A stretch of DNA of 7,890 bases from assembly GCA_028692535.1 (NCBI GenBank), contig JAQUXD010000079.1:1-7890 (forward strand), in the 5' to 3' direction. Of this stretch, positions 1-7,022 are shown piece by piece. Source of the DNA: Eubacteriales bacterium. GTDB taxonomy: Bacteria; Bacillota; Clostridia; Peptostreptococcales; Anaerovoracaceae. How positions within the stretch are numbered: position 1 is the first letter of the stretch; each line of letters opens with the position of its first letter. Position numbers and translations under genes: made by a program. Below the pieces are notes generated by a model. The model searched no databases. It was given only the letters and a program-made list of their open reading frames with translations, and was not told the origin of the DNA.

Positions 1-388
1 CCTGTTCGTCGTAGATGCCTGCATCCACTTCTTCCTTGATTTCCGGTTCACAAATGTGATAGACAAGAAGTCCCAACGAGACTCCCGCCAACGGACCTGC
101 ATAAGTCGGGTCGCCTGCCGTTACCGTCTCCGCAGCCAGACCGGCTGCTTCTCCCTCGGCCGCGCCGAGGACAACGATCACGTTTTCAGGGCCGAATTGA
201 TCGGCGATTTCCTTCACCCGCTTTTGATTTTCCAGATCCATGGCTCCCGCAGCTGTTCAGACAAAGCATTCTGTCGATGAGAACACGACTTCTGCGCCTG
301 CTGATTGAAGACATTCTTCAATCGCCGGACCCGGAATGCCATCGCGATCACCGATAATGATCGCTTTTTTGCCTTCTAAGATGGCCAT
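1..388 (-). CDS. grdA: Glycine reductase selenoprotein A (GrdA), 3' end outside window
   Basis: GrdA is the small acidic selenoprotein of the glycine/sarcosine/betaine reductases. Its selenocysteine takes the carboxymethyl group from protein B and passes it to protein C, which makes acetyl phosphate. The frame is open from ATG at 388 to the window edge except for one UGA at 259-257, codon 44, within the motif ECFVUTAAGAMDLENQ, the GrdA signature; Sec44 is the position known in the family. About 129 residues are visible. The family is about 155-160 long, so roughly the last 30 are missing. Upstream, GGAGGAATGGAAATG offers two in-frame ATGs; 388 is chosen because it lies a normal distance from the GGAGG, whereas the ATG at 394 abuts it. 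It lies 50 bases after trxA, whose product belongs to the same redox chain. A Cys41-Val-Val-Sec-like pair (C41 and U44) can form the selenenylsulfide that thioredoxin reduces. Identification is secure. Confidence 0.96.
257..259 (-). other. Selenocysteine UGA codon of grdA (Sec44)
   Basis: An in-frame UGA sits in codon 44 of grdA, and the family's highly conserved sequence continues on both sides, so it is read as Sec and not as a stop. No strong SECIS hairpin was found by eye just downstream. A weak one exists: CCA pairing with TGG around a loop containing GG at about 18-19 bases after the UGA. GrdA SECIS elements are known to be divergent, so the lack of a clear hairpin does not count against recoding. 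Confidence 0.93.
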
Positions 389-438
389 TTCCATTCCTCC
401 TTCAATAATTTATTTATACCGCAGAGCGGGATAAATCC

Positions 439-756
439 CTAAAGATGCGCCTGGATCATTGCTTCGACATTGACGGGCGTCGCATCGTCCTTGATCAGGT
501 CTTTGACCTTTTCACCATCTTTGTAGAGAACAATGGTGGGCAATCCCAAAACCTTCTGGCTAATGGCCAGTCTTCTGGCTTTTGAGGTGTTGATGCTCAC
601 GAATTTCATCCGATCGCCGTAGACGTCGGCAAACCTGTGGATATGAGGCATCAGCGCTTCGCAGGGAACGCAGCCGTCACCGAAAAAGTCGCAGAGTACA
701 TAGCCTTCTGCCTGAAGCACTTCAGCTTCGAATGTGTCTTTGTTTACTTCCAGCAT
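439..756 (-). CDS. trxA: Thioredoxin with GCVPC active site, glycine reductase associated
   Basis: A 105-residue thioredoxin, close to the usual family length. It carries electrons from thioredoxin reductase to glycine reductase, probably re-reducing the selenenylsulfide left on GrdA after each turnover. The redox pair is C29-V30-P31-C32 in the motif GCVPC; ordinary thioredoxins have WCGPC, so the conserved Trp is replaced by Gly and the Gly by Val. From memory, the same GCVPC motif occurs in thioredoxin from glycine-reducing Eubacterium acidaminophilum, which fits the operon. The conserved cis-proline is P73 in GLPTIVLY, and an extra Cys is at 22. The ATG at 756 follows an AAGGGA-type site. 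The gene starts 13 bases after the trxB stop and is followed by grdA, so the three are very likely translated from one mRNA. Confidence 0.95.
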   Translation of the reverse strand: MLEVNKDTFEAEVLQAEGYVLCDFFGDGCVPCEALMPHIHRFADVYGDRMKFVSINTSKARRLAISQKVLGLPTIVLYKDGEKVKDLIKDDATPVNVEAMIQAHL

Positions 757-769
757 GTTCCGATCCCTT

Positions 770-1711
770 CTATCCTTCCAGATTCTCGATGTATTTTCCG
801 GCCTGGGTCGCCGCGATGGCTCCGTCAGCGGCAGCCGTTACCACCTGTCGAAGGCTTTTGACTCTGATATCGCCGGCGGCAAAAACGCCGGGGATGGTGG
901 TTTTCATATCATCGTCGGTTTTGACATACCCGTTTTCCAGCGGAAGCTTTCCTTCCAGAACCCCGGTGTTGGGTTTGTATCCGATAAATACGAACACTCC
1001 GAAGATACCGTCTTCCTCGTCGGCCAGGATTTCCCTCTGCTCGCCGCTTTTGGTGTCTTCGACGACCATGCGGGACAGAAGTCCGTCGCCGGAAAGCTCT
1101 TTGACCACTGAATTCCACATAAACTCCAAATTTTCGATCTTAAAGGCTTTTTCCTGAATCGCTTTGACCGCGCGCAACTCGTCTCGTCGATGGATAACGG
1201 TCACTTTCCGTGCAAATTTGGTCAAGTGCATGGCTTCTTCCACGGCGGCATCTCCGCCGCCCACTACATACACTTCAAAACCTTCAAAGAATGCTGCGTC
1301 GCAAGTCGCACAATAGGATACGCCTTTGCCTGTAAACTCATCCTCTCCGGGACATCCGATCTTGGTCGGCATTGCGCCGCCGGCCAGGATAACGGTCTTT
1401 CCAAGATAAGTCTCCTTTTGACCGATGATCTTCTTCGGATTCCCTTCCAATTCCATGTCCGTAACTGTATCTATTATCTTCTCCGCGCCAAACTTCTGTG
1501 CCTGAGCGGAAAAACGCTCAACCAAGCTGGGCCCCGTCTCGCCTTCGATGGATCCCGGATAGTTGTCGATCTCCGCCGTCTGAACGATCTGGCCGCCGTC
1601 TTTTTCCTTTTCCACGATCAGCGTGGACAACCTGCTTCGCCCCGCATACAAACCGGCAGCTAAGCCGGCCGGACCGGCGCCAACGATAATAACGTCATAT
1701 ATTTTATCCAT
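770..1711 (-). CDS. trxB: Thioredoxin reductase (NADPH, FAD flavoprotein)
   Basis: A 313-residue low-molecular-weight thioredoxin reductase of typical length. It moves electrons from NADPH through FAD and a disulfide to the neighbouring thioredoxin. Numbered from the chosen start (two less than from the upstream ATG): FAD-binding GAGPAG at about 11-16, the redox disulfide CATC at about 134-137, nucleotide-binding GGGDAA at about 151-156, HRRDELRA at about 174-181 (the HRR type that holds the NADPH phosphate), and the C-terminal FAD motif GVFAAGDI at about 275-282. Two in-frame ATGs lie at 1717 and 1711. The second is preferred because it is 8 bases from GGAGG, while the first is only 2 bases away. 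It follows grdB by about 27 bases and precedes trxA by 13, forming an electron supply module inside the grd operon. Confidence 0.95.
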   Translation of the reverse strand: MDKIYDVIIVGAGPAGLAAGLYAGRSRLSTLIVEKEKDGGQIVQTAEIDNYPGSIEGETGPSLVERFSAQAQKFGAEKIIDTVTDMELEGNPKKIIGQKETYLGKTVILAGGAMPTKIGCPGEDEFTGKGVSYCATCDAAFFEGFEVYVVGGGDAAVEEAMHLTKFARKVTVIHRRDELRAVKAIQEKAFKIENLEFMWNSVVKELSGDGLLSRMVVEDTKSGEQREILADEEDGIFGVFVFIGYKPNTGVLEGKLPLENGYVKTDDDMKTTIPGVFAAGDIRVKSLRQVVTAAADGAIAATQAGKYIENLEG

Positions 1712-1738
1712 ACACATTTCCTCCCTAACGGATTTATT

Positions 1739-3046
1739 TTACTCGAAAACGGTTTGTTCTTCAATAGGTGTTGACAATGCATTCAAAGCTTTGTCCAACA
1801 ACTTTCTGCGCAGCTCTCTTTCTTCCTCCGGTGTAGCACTCGGATTTCCCAGAGGATGGGGGATGGCAATCGTAGGAACGATCCTGTTGGCACCCACCGT
1901 CAGCGAGATGGGAACAACTGTGCACAAGTGTACCACAGGGATCCCTGCGCGCTCGATTTCCTTGACCATCGTTGCACCGCAACGAGTACAGGTTCCTCAG
2001 GTAGATGTTAGGATCACGGCCGTGATGCCATCTGCAACCAAGTCCTTGCTGATCTCCTGGGCAAATTTCTTTGCAGACGCTACGGCGGTGCCGTTTCCGA
2101 CCGTTGAATAGAAATACCTGCTGAGGCTCCCGATTTTGCCGTCCTTTTCGAATTCACGAAGCATGTCCACCGGCAGCACCCTGTCCGCATCGTCATTGGC
2201 ATAAGTGGGATCGTAGCCGCCGTGGGCTGTTTCATAATTGACGTCCGTAAGGTCCGAAACTCCCTCCAGGTCGTATTTGCCGTATTTGGAAGCAGAAGAA
2301 GATTCGATCCGATCCGGATTGCCTTTGGGCACAATGCCGCCCGACGTTACCAGGGCGACTTTAGCCTTGCGCATGTCCGTCACGGCTGCATTGGGAGGTA
2401 CTCTGTCAAAATCCGGCATGGGAAATTCGGTTTCGAAGGGTTCGCCGGCCAATTTTTTGAGCAGCATATCAACGGCCCGTCTGGAACCTCTTTTTCCTTC
2501 AAAAAAGTTTTTGCGGATCCCCATCGGCATAAATCCTTCTTCAGAGGCAGGCCCCAAAGCTTCGCCCCGGGCCAGCTTCAGCGCCAGAGGTACCATGGCT
2601 GCGACCGCGTCTCGCATGCCGATAGCGCTGTCCTTGGTCGGTACGATATACACGCTGGATTTAAACAGATCGACGCCGGGGTTTTCCGTATACATGCCGG
2701 TCACCGCCGGAATGCCCAGTTTTTCCTTTACCGCAGAAGCCACCGTTCCGCAGGCCACGCCGTAGCGTCCCGCATTGAAGGCCGGTCCGCAGATCACCAG
2801 ATCAGGCTTTTGTTCCCGAATCATCATCAGGATCGCCTCAATGGACGCTTCCGTGTTTTCGTTGAAATAGGAGTCTCCGCAATATATGGTGGCAACCATT
2901 TTTGCATTGTCTCCCAACGCAGCCTGGAAGGCCATGCCCGGACCGATGGGTCCTTCTTTTATTTCCGGGGGGATGTTGGCCTTTTCCTCTCCGCCGATCT
3001 GGGCGAAAAACTGATTGAGGTAGTGGACCACTTTGATCTGATTCAT
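1739..3046 (-). CDS. grdB: Glycine reductase component B, gamma subunit, selenoprotein (GrdB)
   Basis: GrdB is the selenocysteine subunit of substrate-specific protein B. With the pyruvoyl subunits from GrdE it binds glycine and cleaves the C-N bond, releasing ammonia and leaving a carboxymethyl group for GrdA. The frame runs from ATG 3046 to TAA at 1739-1741, 435 residues, interrupted only by UGA at 1999-1997 (codon 350). The context ILTSTUGTCTRCGATM is the family's UxxCxxC centre, and sequence after the UGA (TVVPISLTVGANRIVPTIAIP) remains GrdB-like, so UGA is Sec. The start has AGGAGG with 5-base spacing; this site overlaps the grdE stop, 9 bases away, suggesting translational coupling. The substrate is inferred to be glycine and not sarcosine or betaine from the GrdE partner and the glycine riboswitch upstream. 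Treating UGA as stop would give a false 349-residue protein plus a separate tail. Confidence 0.97.
1969..1999 (-). promoter_or_regulatory. Sec UGA of grdB with SECIS-like hairpin
   Basis: The recoded UGA (1999-1997) is followed after 11 bases by a perfect 7-bp hairpin, TCGTTGC-GGT-GCAACGA (1985-1969). The GGU loop falls 19-21 bases after the UGA. Bacterial SECIS elements are mRNA hairpins close behind the UGA whose loop, often GGU-containing, is bound by the C-terminal part of SelB. From memory, the GGU of the E. coli fdhF element lies at the same distance. The hairpin is directly visible; binding by the SelB encoded upstream is inferred. Confidence 0.8.
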
Positions 3047-3055
3047 GTTTTCCTC

Positions 3056-4336
3056 CTATCTGGCGCTGAGGGTGTTATAACCCAGCTCGTTTGTGGCGCC
3101 GGTGATCACCTGAAGTTCTGCGGTGATGGTTCCGTCTTCCTTTAAAGATCCGGACCAGCCTCCGGCGATGTGATCCACCTGGTCGATGGATCCGATCACG
3201 CGATCCATAGCCGGCAGATGGATTACCATGTTTGCATTTCCGCCTGTCACGACAGCATCGGCGGCCGCGTCGGCATCAGCCAGGGATTGAGACGCTCCGT
3301 CCTGACCGGCATATTCATCTGTAATGATGACCGTCTTGATTCCTTTAGCTTCGATCTTTTTACAGTTCATGATCAGGTCGGTATCGGGATTACCGAAGCC
3401 TTCCTGCGAAATAATAACGCCGTCCAGACCGAGGTACGCGCAAAGTTCTGCCGTACGGTCGGAGGAACGTTCTTTATCCGCCAGATACACATTCTCGTTT
3501 GTGATCATCAAACCCACAAAATTCAGAGTTTTGCCATGCTCTGAAAACAGATCCTCCACCACCGGATTGTTCAGATGATGATAGGTCGTATTCTTGTCGC
3601 AGGCAGATACACAGTTTCCGCTGACGATGGCGCCGTCCATCAGCTCCGTAGGGCCGATGAGCGTCGGAAGCGTCTGCTTTGCATCCACTCCGTATACGTA
3701 GGTATCGTGGAGCAGTCCCTGGCTTTGAAGCATCAGCACGTAACCCACTCTTGGCAGCTCCGGATACATCTTTATCCCATCCGTGACAGAAAGCGTTTCA
3801 AAAGTGCGCACTTCTTCGGGCTCCAGATGCTCTGCCAATTTGCCGAGATATTCCGCCGTCTTGAGACCGGCCAGCCGCAGCGCTTTCTCGTACGCATGCT
3901 GCAGCATTCCCTCCTTGGGTTGGATGATGAGCACCAGACTGTTCAGCTTTGAAAAAGGAGTATATTTTGCTCCTTCTCCGCTCATGTCGATGATCCCTTC
4001 CTGGAAGCCGACCACTTTTCCTGTGGTTATCACTGCCGCACCCTTCAGAACATGAGTCCTTCCCGTCCCGACAGTCCGGACTTTCGCGCACCAGCCCGGG
4101 AAGATCCCTCCGGTTCCGCTTACTTTGACCCGCGGTTCGATCACATCCTTCACCGGCGTGATGCGCACCGACTCTCCGGGACGTGCCAAATCCAGTTCCA
4201 CGGATGCGATTCCTTCATCCTCCAAGAGCAGCGCAGACAATTCCTTTTTGTTAACATATAGCGTATTATTGTCTACTTTTGATTTTGGGCCGAATTGTAT
4301 ATCCCGAATGGGGATATACCCTAGTTCCAACTTCAT
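3056..4336 (-). CDS. grdE: Glycine reductase component B proprotein (GrdE), pyruvoyl precursor
   Basis: GrdE is made as a proprotein of 426 residues that cleaves itself into alpha and beta subunits. The new N-terminal Cys of one fragment becomes the pyruvoyl group that holds glycine as a Schiff base. The cleavage motif is visible as SGNCVSACDKNTTYHH, with N241 and C242; C242 is the residue reported for the family. Other family-typical stretches are the N-terminal LELGYIPIRDIQFG and the conserved GQDGASQSLADADAAAD segment in the C-terminal half. ATG at 4336 lies 8 bases behind GGAGGAGG. An overlapping ATG at the edge of the ribosome site (GGAATGACG) is in another frame and is not used. The gene follows grdX by 35 bases and is 9 bases before grdB, its partner subunit. 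Length and motifs look intact. Confidence 0.97.
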   Translation of the reverse strand: MKLELGYIPIRDIQFGPKSKVDNNTLYVNKKELSALLLEDEGIASVELDLARPGESVRITPVKDVIEPRVKVSGTGGIFPGWCAKVRTVGTGRTHVLKGAAVITTGKVVGFQEGIIDMSGEGAKYTPFSKLNSLVLIIQPKEGMLQHAYEKALRLAGLKTAEYLGKLAEHLEPEEVRTFETLSVTDGIKMYPELPRVGYVLMLQSQGLLHDTYVYGVDAKQTLPTLIGPTELMDGAIVSGNCVSACDKNTTYHHLNNPVVEDLFSEHGKTLNFVGLMITNENVYLADKERSSDRTAELCAYLGLDGVIISQEGFGNPDTDLIMNCKKIEAKGIKTVIITDEYAGQDGASQSLADADAAADAVVTGGNANMVIHLPAMDRVIGSIDQVDHIAGGWSGSLKEDGTITAELQVITGATNELGYNTLSAR

Positions 4337-4371
4337 ACGTCATTCCTCCTCCGATAAGATCAACAGTATTC

Positions 4372-4746
4372 CTACTCGCTCAGCGCACTGCTCAGCAGTG
4401 ACAGATCGATTTCCCTGAAATCCTCTTTCATTTTTTCCGTGGAGCCCTCTCCCCGATCTGTGCGTGCAGTCTTAATGAACCGGTCAAAAACCAAGATCGC
4501 TTCCTCGATGATAAGAACCGAATCCGCATCTGTTTTATCCAGCACAGCATCACTGACGACCACCGAACGATAGGGGGTCTCATTGGGTTTAAGGCTTCCC
4601 ATCAACGGATGCGTGATCAGCTGATGCCTGCCGTGGACCAGATCCCGAGCTTTTACCAAAACCTCCCTGTAATTCCCTTCAACGAAGAGAATGACATGAG
4701 CGTTTTCGTAAGTGCTTCGAACCAGTGGATTATTTGTAATGATCAC
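4372..4746 (-). CDS. grdX: GrdX family protein
   Basis: A 124-residue GrdX-like protein. The family is found in glycine reductase operons but its function is not established. The open frame could be extended upstream to an ATG at 4905, but that would run through the glycine riboswitch and terminator. The true start is taken as GTG at 4746, which has GGAGG with 5-base spacing and gives an N terminus of (M)IITNNPLVRS. A second in-frame GTG at 4758 lacks a ribosome site. Visible features include the N-terminal ITNNP strand, a GRHQLITHPLMGSLKPNETPYRS segment typical of the family in part, and an acidic C terminus. No signal peptide or membrane segment is seen, so it is probably cytosolic. It is the first gene after the riboswitch, the usual position for grdX in several clostridia. 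Confidence 0.87.
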   Translation of the reverse strand: MIITNNPLVRSTYENAHVILFVEGNYREVLVKARDLVHGRHQLITHPLMGSLKPNETPYRSVVVSDAVLDKTDADSVLIIEEAILVFDRFIKTARTDRGEGSTEKMKEDFREIDLSLLSSALSE

Positions 4747-4772
4747 GATGACCTCCACAAAATACAGCGAAT

Positions 4773-4808
4773 AAAAAAGAACAGGAAAACCAAATGCCTT
4801 CCTGCTCT
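4773..4808 (-). terminator. Riboswitch-controlled intrinsic terminator
   Basis: On the minus strand AGAGCAGGAA (4808-4799) pairs with TTCCTGTTCT (4787-4778 region) as a 10-bp stem with one G-U pair, around a loop of about 11 bases, and is followed by a run of T to 4773. It lies before the grdX ribosome site. The first four bases of the 5' arm (AGAG, 4808-4805) are also the 3' strand of P1 of the second glycine aptamer, so the two structures compete. This predicts read-through when glycine is bound. Confidence 0.85.
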
Positions 4809-4968
4809 GTGTATGACCTGAGAGTTTCTCTCCTGGGAGATTGCCCCTACGGTGCTTTCGCTCTCCAGAGTTGCATCCAAATGCGGTCCGTTTACCTGAG
4901 ATCATCGCCTGTCCCTTGGCCGGGGATCAAACTTATTCCTTCGGTGTGACTATCGTCCCTCTCCCGCA
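4805..4968 (-). ncRNA. Tandem glycine riboswitch (two aptamers)
   Basis: The leader holds two copies of the glycine aptamer. Aptamer 1 (4968-4882) is closed by P1 TGCGG/CCGCA and contains GGGAGAGG, CACCGAAGG and TCTCAGGTAAACGGAC. Aptamer 2 (4870-4805) is closed by P1 CTCTG/CAGAG and contains GGAGAG, CACCGTAGGGGCAA and AACTCTCAGG. These are the conserved core elements of the class. A short linker (4881-4871) joins them, as in known cooperative tandem forms. The P1 of aptamer 2 overlaps the terminator stem, so glycine should stabilise P1, block the terminator and turn the operon on, as described for the Bacillus subtilis gcvT glycine riboswitch. Controlling glycine reductase with it makes direct sense: the substrate induces its own breakdown pathway. 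Confidence 0.95.
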
Positions 4969-4998
4969 CTCTTCCTACGCGTATTTTTTTGTGGTTTC

Positions 4999-5027
4999 AG
5001 TCTATCACAGACCGTCTTTCTGCACAA
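4999..5027 (-). promoter_or_regulatory. Promoter of the grd operon
   Basis: A sigma-A-like promoter lies between the selB stop and the riboswitch: -35 TTGTGC (5027-5022), 17-base spacer, -10 TAGACT (5004-4999) with an extended TGA before it. Transcription would begin near 4992, about 25 bases before aptamer 1. The -35 is weak and the extended -10 partly offsets this. A 4-bp inverted repeat, GTCT-GTGAT-AGAC, covers the -10 and could be an operator. Placement is convincing; strength is inferred. Confidence 0.65.
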
Positions 5028-5045
5028 GCCGTTATTTTATCGATA

Positions 5046-6956
5046 TCATTCATGAAATACCCTGCGATCCCCCTCCAGCCGGGTGATCTTTGCGCCATCG
5101 CAATACTCCAGGATCTGCATGGCATATTTTCTTGACGTCTGAAGCTTGTCCCGCAGTTCGGCCAGCGTGATGCTGCCTTGTGTTTCGATGTGGTGTTTGA
5201 TTTCTTCGATGACCCGGCTCAGGACTCCAGCGTCGATATAGGTTGCGGGATTCAATCGGACGAGCGCCCCTTCCGAGGCCAGCGCACCCAGCAGTGCCCG
5301 GCATTCCTGGCGATCTGCGCAACCGTTGAGAATGTCGTCCGTCTCGGGTGGTTCGTGACTCCATGTCCGGAAGGATTGCTTGAGTTCCTCCATTTTCGCT
5401 TTCTGCTTTTCCGTGTATTCCACCTGAAATCCGGAAAGTGCCACCGTGGTGGCTTCCCATTGCAGAATCTCTCTTTCGGCCAGAAGCGCGATCATTTTTT
5501 CCAGATGCCGCTGGTCGTTCACCCGAAGAGACAGGCCCAGTTTGTTGCGGAACTCTTCCTTGACGATCCCGGGGGAAAGAGGCTCCTTTTTATGATATTC
5601 ATTCAATATCTTTCCGGCTTTTATGGCTGCTTCTGCAATAAAATCGCTGTGTACGAACACTCTTTCCGTCAATCCTGCGAGTGTGCCGCGATCCACACCG
5701 GAGCGGCAATGCGCCAACGCTTCTTCCAACGTCATCCCCGCCTGCTTGGCAAGAGCCGAAACATCCGGGAAAACGCGGCTCTGTTCCTTGATCATGAGCT
5801 CCAGAAGATCGGAATCCTCGCCTTTTTCCTTGATCTCCAGCGCATCCAGAACCGATATGTCCTTTCTTTTGTGCTTTTTGGGATATGCATCCAGGACGGA
5901 CCCGCCACCGATCGTTTCCAATGGAGAATAATAGCGAACCACAAAATAATCTCCCTGTTTTAACGCGATCGGCTCCTCCAGCCGAAGCTGAGCATAACAG
6001 CTGTCTCCGCCCAGCAGCTCATCCCTGTCCAGCAACACAGCCTTGCATAGCACTTCATCGGATCCGAAATGAAAGTGGAGCCGGCTCCCGTTTTCCAGTT
6101 TTCGCTTTGTGCTCTCCAGCAAGTGAAGACGCACATCCAGCATAAGCGTAGGACGGAGGCTATTGCACGCAGCCAGGACCTGCCCTCTGGAAAGATCCTC
6201 CTTCTTGATATTGGTCAAATTGACCGCTGTCCGCTGGCCCGCCTCAGCCGAATCCACCATCATTCCGTGAACTTGAAGGTTTCGGACTTTGGCTGTCCGC
6301 TCCTGGGGATAGATCATGACCGGCTGTCCTACTTTGATCGTACCTTCCAGCAGTGTGCCCGTCACAACCGTGCCGAAACCTCCGATTGTGAACACACGGT
6401 CGATAGGCATCCGCAGCAGCCCGGGGTCGCTGTTTCGCTTTCCGGGAACTTTGACCATTTCAAAAATCATATCCCGCAGCAGATCGATCTGGTGGCCTGT
6501 CTTGGAGGAAACATCGATAATGGGGGCCTGCTCTAAAAATGAGCCTTTGACGGTGGCCCGGATATCTGCGTGGACCAGTTCCATCCACTCCTCGTCCACT
6601 ACATCCGATTTCGTGACAACGATGATTCCTCTCCGGATGTTCAACAGCTTCAGAATGTCCAGATGCTCCAGTGTTTGAGGCATTACACCCTCGTCAGCTG
6701 CGATCACCAGCAGCACCAGATCGATCCCGCCGATGCCCGACAGCATATTCCGGATAAACTTCTCATGGCCGGGCACATCGATGATCCCGATATCGGTGCC
6801 GTCGGGAGCCCTCATGTCGGCAAAACCCAGCTCGATGGTGATCCCGCGCTGTTTTTCTTCCTTAAGGCGGTCCGTATCAATGCCGGTCAGGGCTCGAATC
6901 AGGCAGGTTTTTCCGTGGTCCACATGGCCGGCGGTACCGATGATGATATTGTTCAT
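5046..6956 (-). CDS. selB: Selenocysteine-specific translation elongation factor SelB
   Basis: SelB is the dedicated GTPase that brings Sec-tRNA(Sec) to ribosomes stalled at UGA codons marked by a SECIS hairpin. The protein has 636 residues, normal for bacterial SelB. The N-terminal EF-Tu-like G domain shows GHVDHGKT at 10-17 (P-loop), RGITIELGFA near 38-47 (switch region), DVPGHE at 60-65 and TKSD at 115-118. EF-Tu-like beta-barrel domains follow to about 345. The C-terminal half is the winged-helix array that binds SECIS RNA, ending in AELRDKLQTSRKYAMQILEY, a typical last winged helix. ATG 6956 is chosen for its GGAG site 6 bases upstream; an in-frame ATG at 6980 would add 8 residues but has no clear site and leaves a shorter leader. 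selB faces away from selD and runs towards the grd operon, with no terminator visible after its stop. Confidence 0.96.
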   Translation of the reverse strand: MNNIIIGTAGHVDHGKTCLIRALTGIDTDRLKEEKQRGITIELGFADMRAPDGTDIGIIDVPGHEKFIRNMLSGIGGIDLVLLVIAADEGVMPQTLEHLDILKLLNIRRGIIVVTKSDVVDEEWMELVHADIRATVKGSFLEQAPIIDVSSKTGHQIDLLRDMIFEMVKVPGKRNSDPGLLRMPIDRVFTIGGFGTVVTGTLLEGTIKVGQPVMIYPQERTAKVRNLQVHGMMVDSAEAGQRTAVNLTNIKKEDLSRGQVLAACNSLRPTLMLDVRLHLLESTKRKLENGSRLHFHFGSDEVLCKAVLLDRDELLGGDSCYAQLRLEEPIALKQGDYFVVRYYSPLETIGGGSVLDAYPKKHKRKDISVLDALEIKEKGEDSDLLELMIKEQSRVFPDVSALAKQAGMTLEEALAHCRSGVDRGTLAGLTERVFVHSDFIAEAAIKAGKILNEYHKKEPLSPGIVKEEFRNKLGLSLRVNDQRHLEKMIALLAEREILQWEATTVALSGFQVEYTEKQKAKMEELKQSFRTWSHEPPETDDILNGCADRQECRALLGALASEGALVRLNPATYIDAGVLSRVIEEIKHHIETQGSITLAELRDKLQTSRKYAMQILEYCDGAKITRLEGDRRVFHE

Positions 6957-6994
6957 ATGCTGCTCCGGTTTCACTATCACAATAGCTTTTATTC

Positions 6995-7022
6995 ATTATA
7001 CATGACCCAAAAGGGTTTTCAA
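6995..7022 (-). promoter_or_regulatory. Promoter of selB
   Basis: On the minus strand, -35 TTGAAA (7022-7017), a 16-base spacer and a perfect -10 TATAAT (7000-6995). Transcription would start near 6988, leaving a leader of about 30 bases. The spacer holds the inverted repeat ACCC-TTTT-GGGT (7016-7005 on this strand). The -35 occupies almost the same bases as the selD -35 on the other strand. Confidence 0.75.
7005..7016. repeat. Inverted repeat ACCC-AAAA-GGGT between selB and selD
   Basis: A 12-base perfect inverted repeat, ACCCAAAAGGGT, lies in the selB promoter spacer and abuts the shared -35 region. Its position would suit an operator acting on both divergent promoters. No T-run follows and the stem is only 4 bp, so it is not a convincing terminator. 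Regulatory function is inferred from location only. Confidence 0.4.

Noticed and set aside
389..438. Possible internal promoter or terminator between trxA and grdA
   Set aside because: TATAAA occurs but without an acceptable -35 at the right distance, and the GGGA-TTTA-TCCC hairpin has a 4-bp stem and no T-run.
1739..1969. Separate small gene after the grdB UGA
   Set aside because: It is the C-terminal part of GrdB; the UxxCxxC motif and SECIS hairpin show that the UGA is recoded.
1761..1982. Minus-strand open frame overlapping the 3' part of grdB in another frame
   Set aside because: The GrdB frame continues through the UGA with conserved sequence, so this is an out-of-frame shadow.
2222..3145. 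Plus-strand open frame of 307 codons opposite grdB
   Set aside because: It lies fully antisense to grdB and the end of grdE, has no recognisable domain or good ribosome site, and its length follows from the codon composition of the real gene.
4747..4905. N-terminal extension of GrdX to the ATG at 4905
   Set aside because: The extension would translate riboswitch and terminator RNA, and the GTG at 4746 has a proper ribosome site.
5178..5963. Plus-strand open frame of 261 codons opposite selB
   Set aside because: Antisense shadow of a convincing full-length SelB; composition is low-complexity in Phe, His and Arg and no motif is seen.
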